Shown piece by piece: positions 5,125-5,302 of a DNA stretch of 5,302 bases; the first letter of the stretch is position 1; every line of letters begins with the position of its first letter. The stretch lies in assembly GCA_020161965.1 (NCBI GenBank), contig JAIUNH010000300.1, forward strand, positions 1 through 5,302. The letters run 5' to 3'. The position numbers and the translations under genes were made by a program. The notes beneath the pieces were generated by a model. The model saw only the letters and a program-made list of their open reading frames with translations. It was not told the origin of the DNA and did not search any database. Source of the DNA: Pseudomonadota bacterium. Its GTDB lineage: Bacteria; Pseudomonadota; Alphaproteobacteria; CACIAM-22H2.

Positions 5125-5302
5125 TCAGCCCCGCGTGTTGAGCTGGCCGAGGCTGCCGCCTTCGGCTGGGCCTTGACCGAGATTGGCGACATTGACTGTG
5201 TCGCCTTCTGCGGCGTTGAAGTCGGTCCAGGTGTCTCCGCCCCAGAGTTCGGCCGGTAGATCGTAGGCGTACTGGAAGTGCACGATATCCGCACCCTGGC
5301 CC
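5125..5302 (-). CDS. C-terminal end of a possible RTX-like / type I-secreted protein (partial)
   Basis: On the minus strand an open frame enters from the right edge (first full codon 5301-5299) and runs 58 residues to TGA at 5127-5125. It has no start in the window, so only its end is visible. The translation begins GQGADIVHFQYAYDLPAELW and contains GGDTWTDFNAAEGDTVNV, followed by ANLGQGPAEGGSLG. The pattern G-G/Q-G-A-D-x-x-x-F ... D-T-x-x-D-F-N-x-x-x-G-D-x-x-x-(V/L) is typical of the last beta-roll segment and C-terminal target region of RTX and type I-secreted proteins. Composition is acidic, Gly/Asp/Asn-rich and Cys-free, as in that class, and third codon positions are mostly G/C, as in neighbouring genes. 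It ends sooner after the DFN motif than many family members, so it may be a short variant or truncated. It converges on the regulator and probably belongs to a separate unit. The assignment rests on motif resemblance alone. Confidence 0.5.
   Translation of the reverse strand, partial: GQGADIVHFQYAYDLPAELWGGDTWTDFNAAEGDTVNVANLGQGPAEGGSLGQLNTRG

Noticed and set aside
4953..5141. Plus-strand small frame of 62 residues after the regulator
   Set aside because: Its ATG is within the palindrome, no Shine-Dalgarno precedes it, and the product is Arg/Gly/Leu-rich with no family resemblance. The overlapping 4946-5176 frame fails on the same grounds.
4977..5294. Minus-strand frame of 105 residues ending in a Lys/Pro/Arg-rich tail
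   Set aside because: G/C-rich third positions make it superficially coding-like, but it overlaps the RTX-like end in another frame, has no RBS or recognised motif, and its basic tail does not fit as a frameshifted continuation of the acidic RTX-like sequence.

Overview
The window looks like part of a carbohydrate- or organic-acid-utilisation locus from a high-GC proteobacterium. An alphaproteobacterium (Rhodospirillales/Rhizobiales-like) is most likely, judging from strong G/C third-position bias, tightly packed genes, a stand-alone C-terminal transketolase subunit, and a polar-amino-acid-type (PAAT/HAAT-like) ABC importer. Taxonomy is inferred from composition and gene style only.

Layout, left to right. 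(1) Positions 1-945, +: the C-terminal half of a split transketolase, open at the left window edge. Only its first few residues are missing, and the N-terminal (TPP pyrophosphate-binding) subunit is expected just upstream. (2) 945-1739, +: a periplasmic solute-binding protein of SBP_bac_3 type, translationally coupled to the transketolase by a TGATG overlap. (3) 1748-1775: a perfect 12-bp stem with a GCGA tetraloop in the only sizeable gap of the operon. (4) 1804-2484 and 2489-3139, +: two HisM/HisQ-like inner-membrane permeases. (5) 3126-3851, +: the ABC ATPase, overlapping the second permease by 14 bp. (6) 3879-4922, +: a LacI-family repressor resembling the gluconate repressor GntR, with a perfect TATAAT 27 bp ahead of its start codon. 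(7) 4923-5124: a short convergent intergenic region with a 12-bp perfect palindrome and small hairpins. (8) 5125 to the right edge, -: the last 58 residues of a gene entering from the right, whose sequence resembles the C-terminus of RTX/type I-secreted proteins.

How it may fit together (inference): the binding protein captures a ligand in the periplasm, the two permeases and the ATPase import it, and the split transketolase handles a two-carbon transfer step in its breakdown. The LacI/GntR-like protein represses the locus until the ligand or an intermediate is present. The most interesting point is a mismatch. The transporter belongs to the amino-acid family, but its binding protein keeps the carboxylate-binding Arg while having Gly where HisJ/GlnH carry the Asp that grips the alpha-amino group. 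Together with the transketolase and GntR-like regulator, this suggests a ligand that is a carboxylate but not an ordinary alpha-amino acid, for example a sugar acid.
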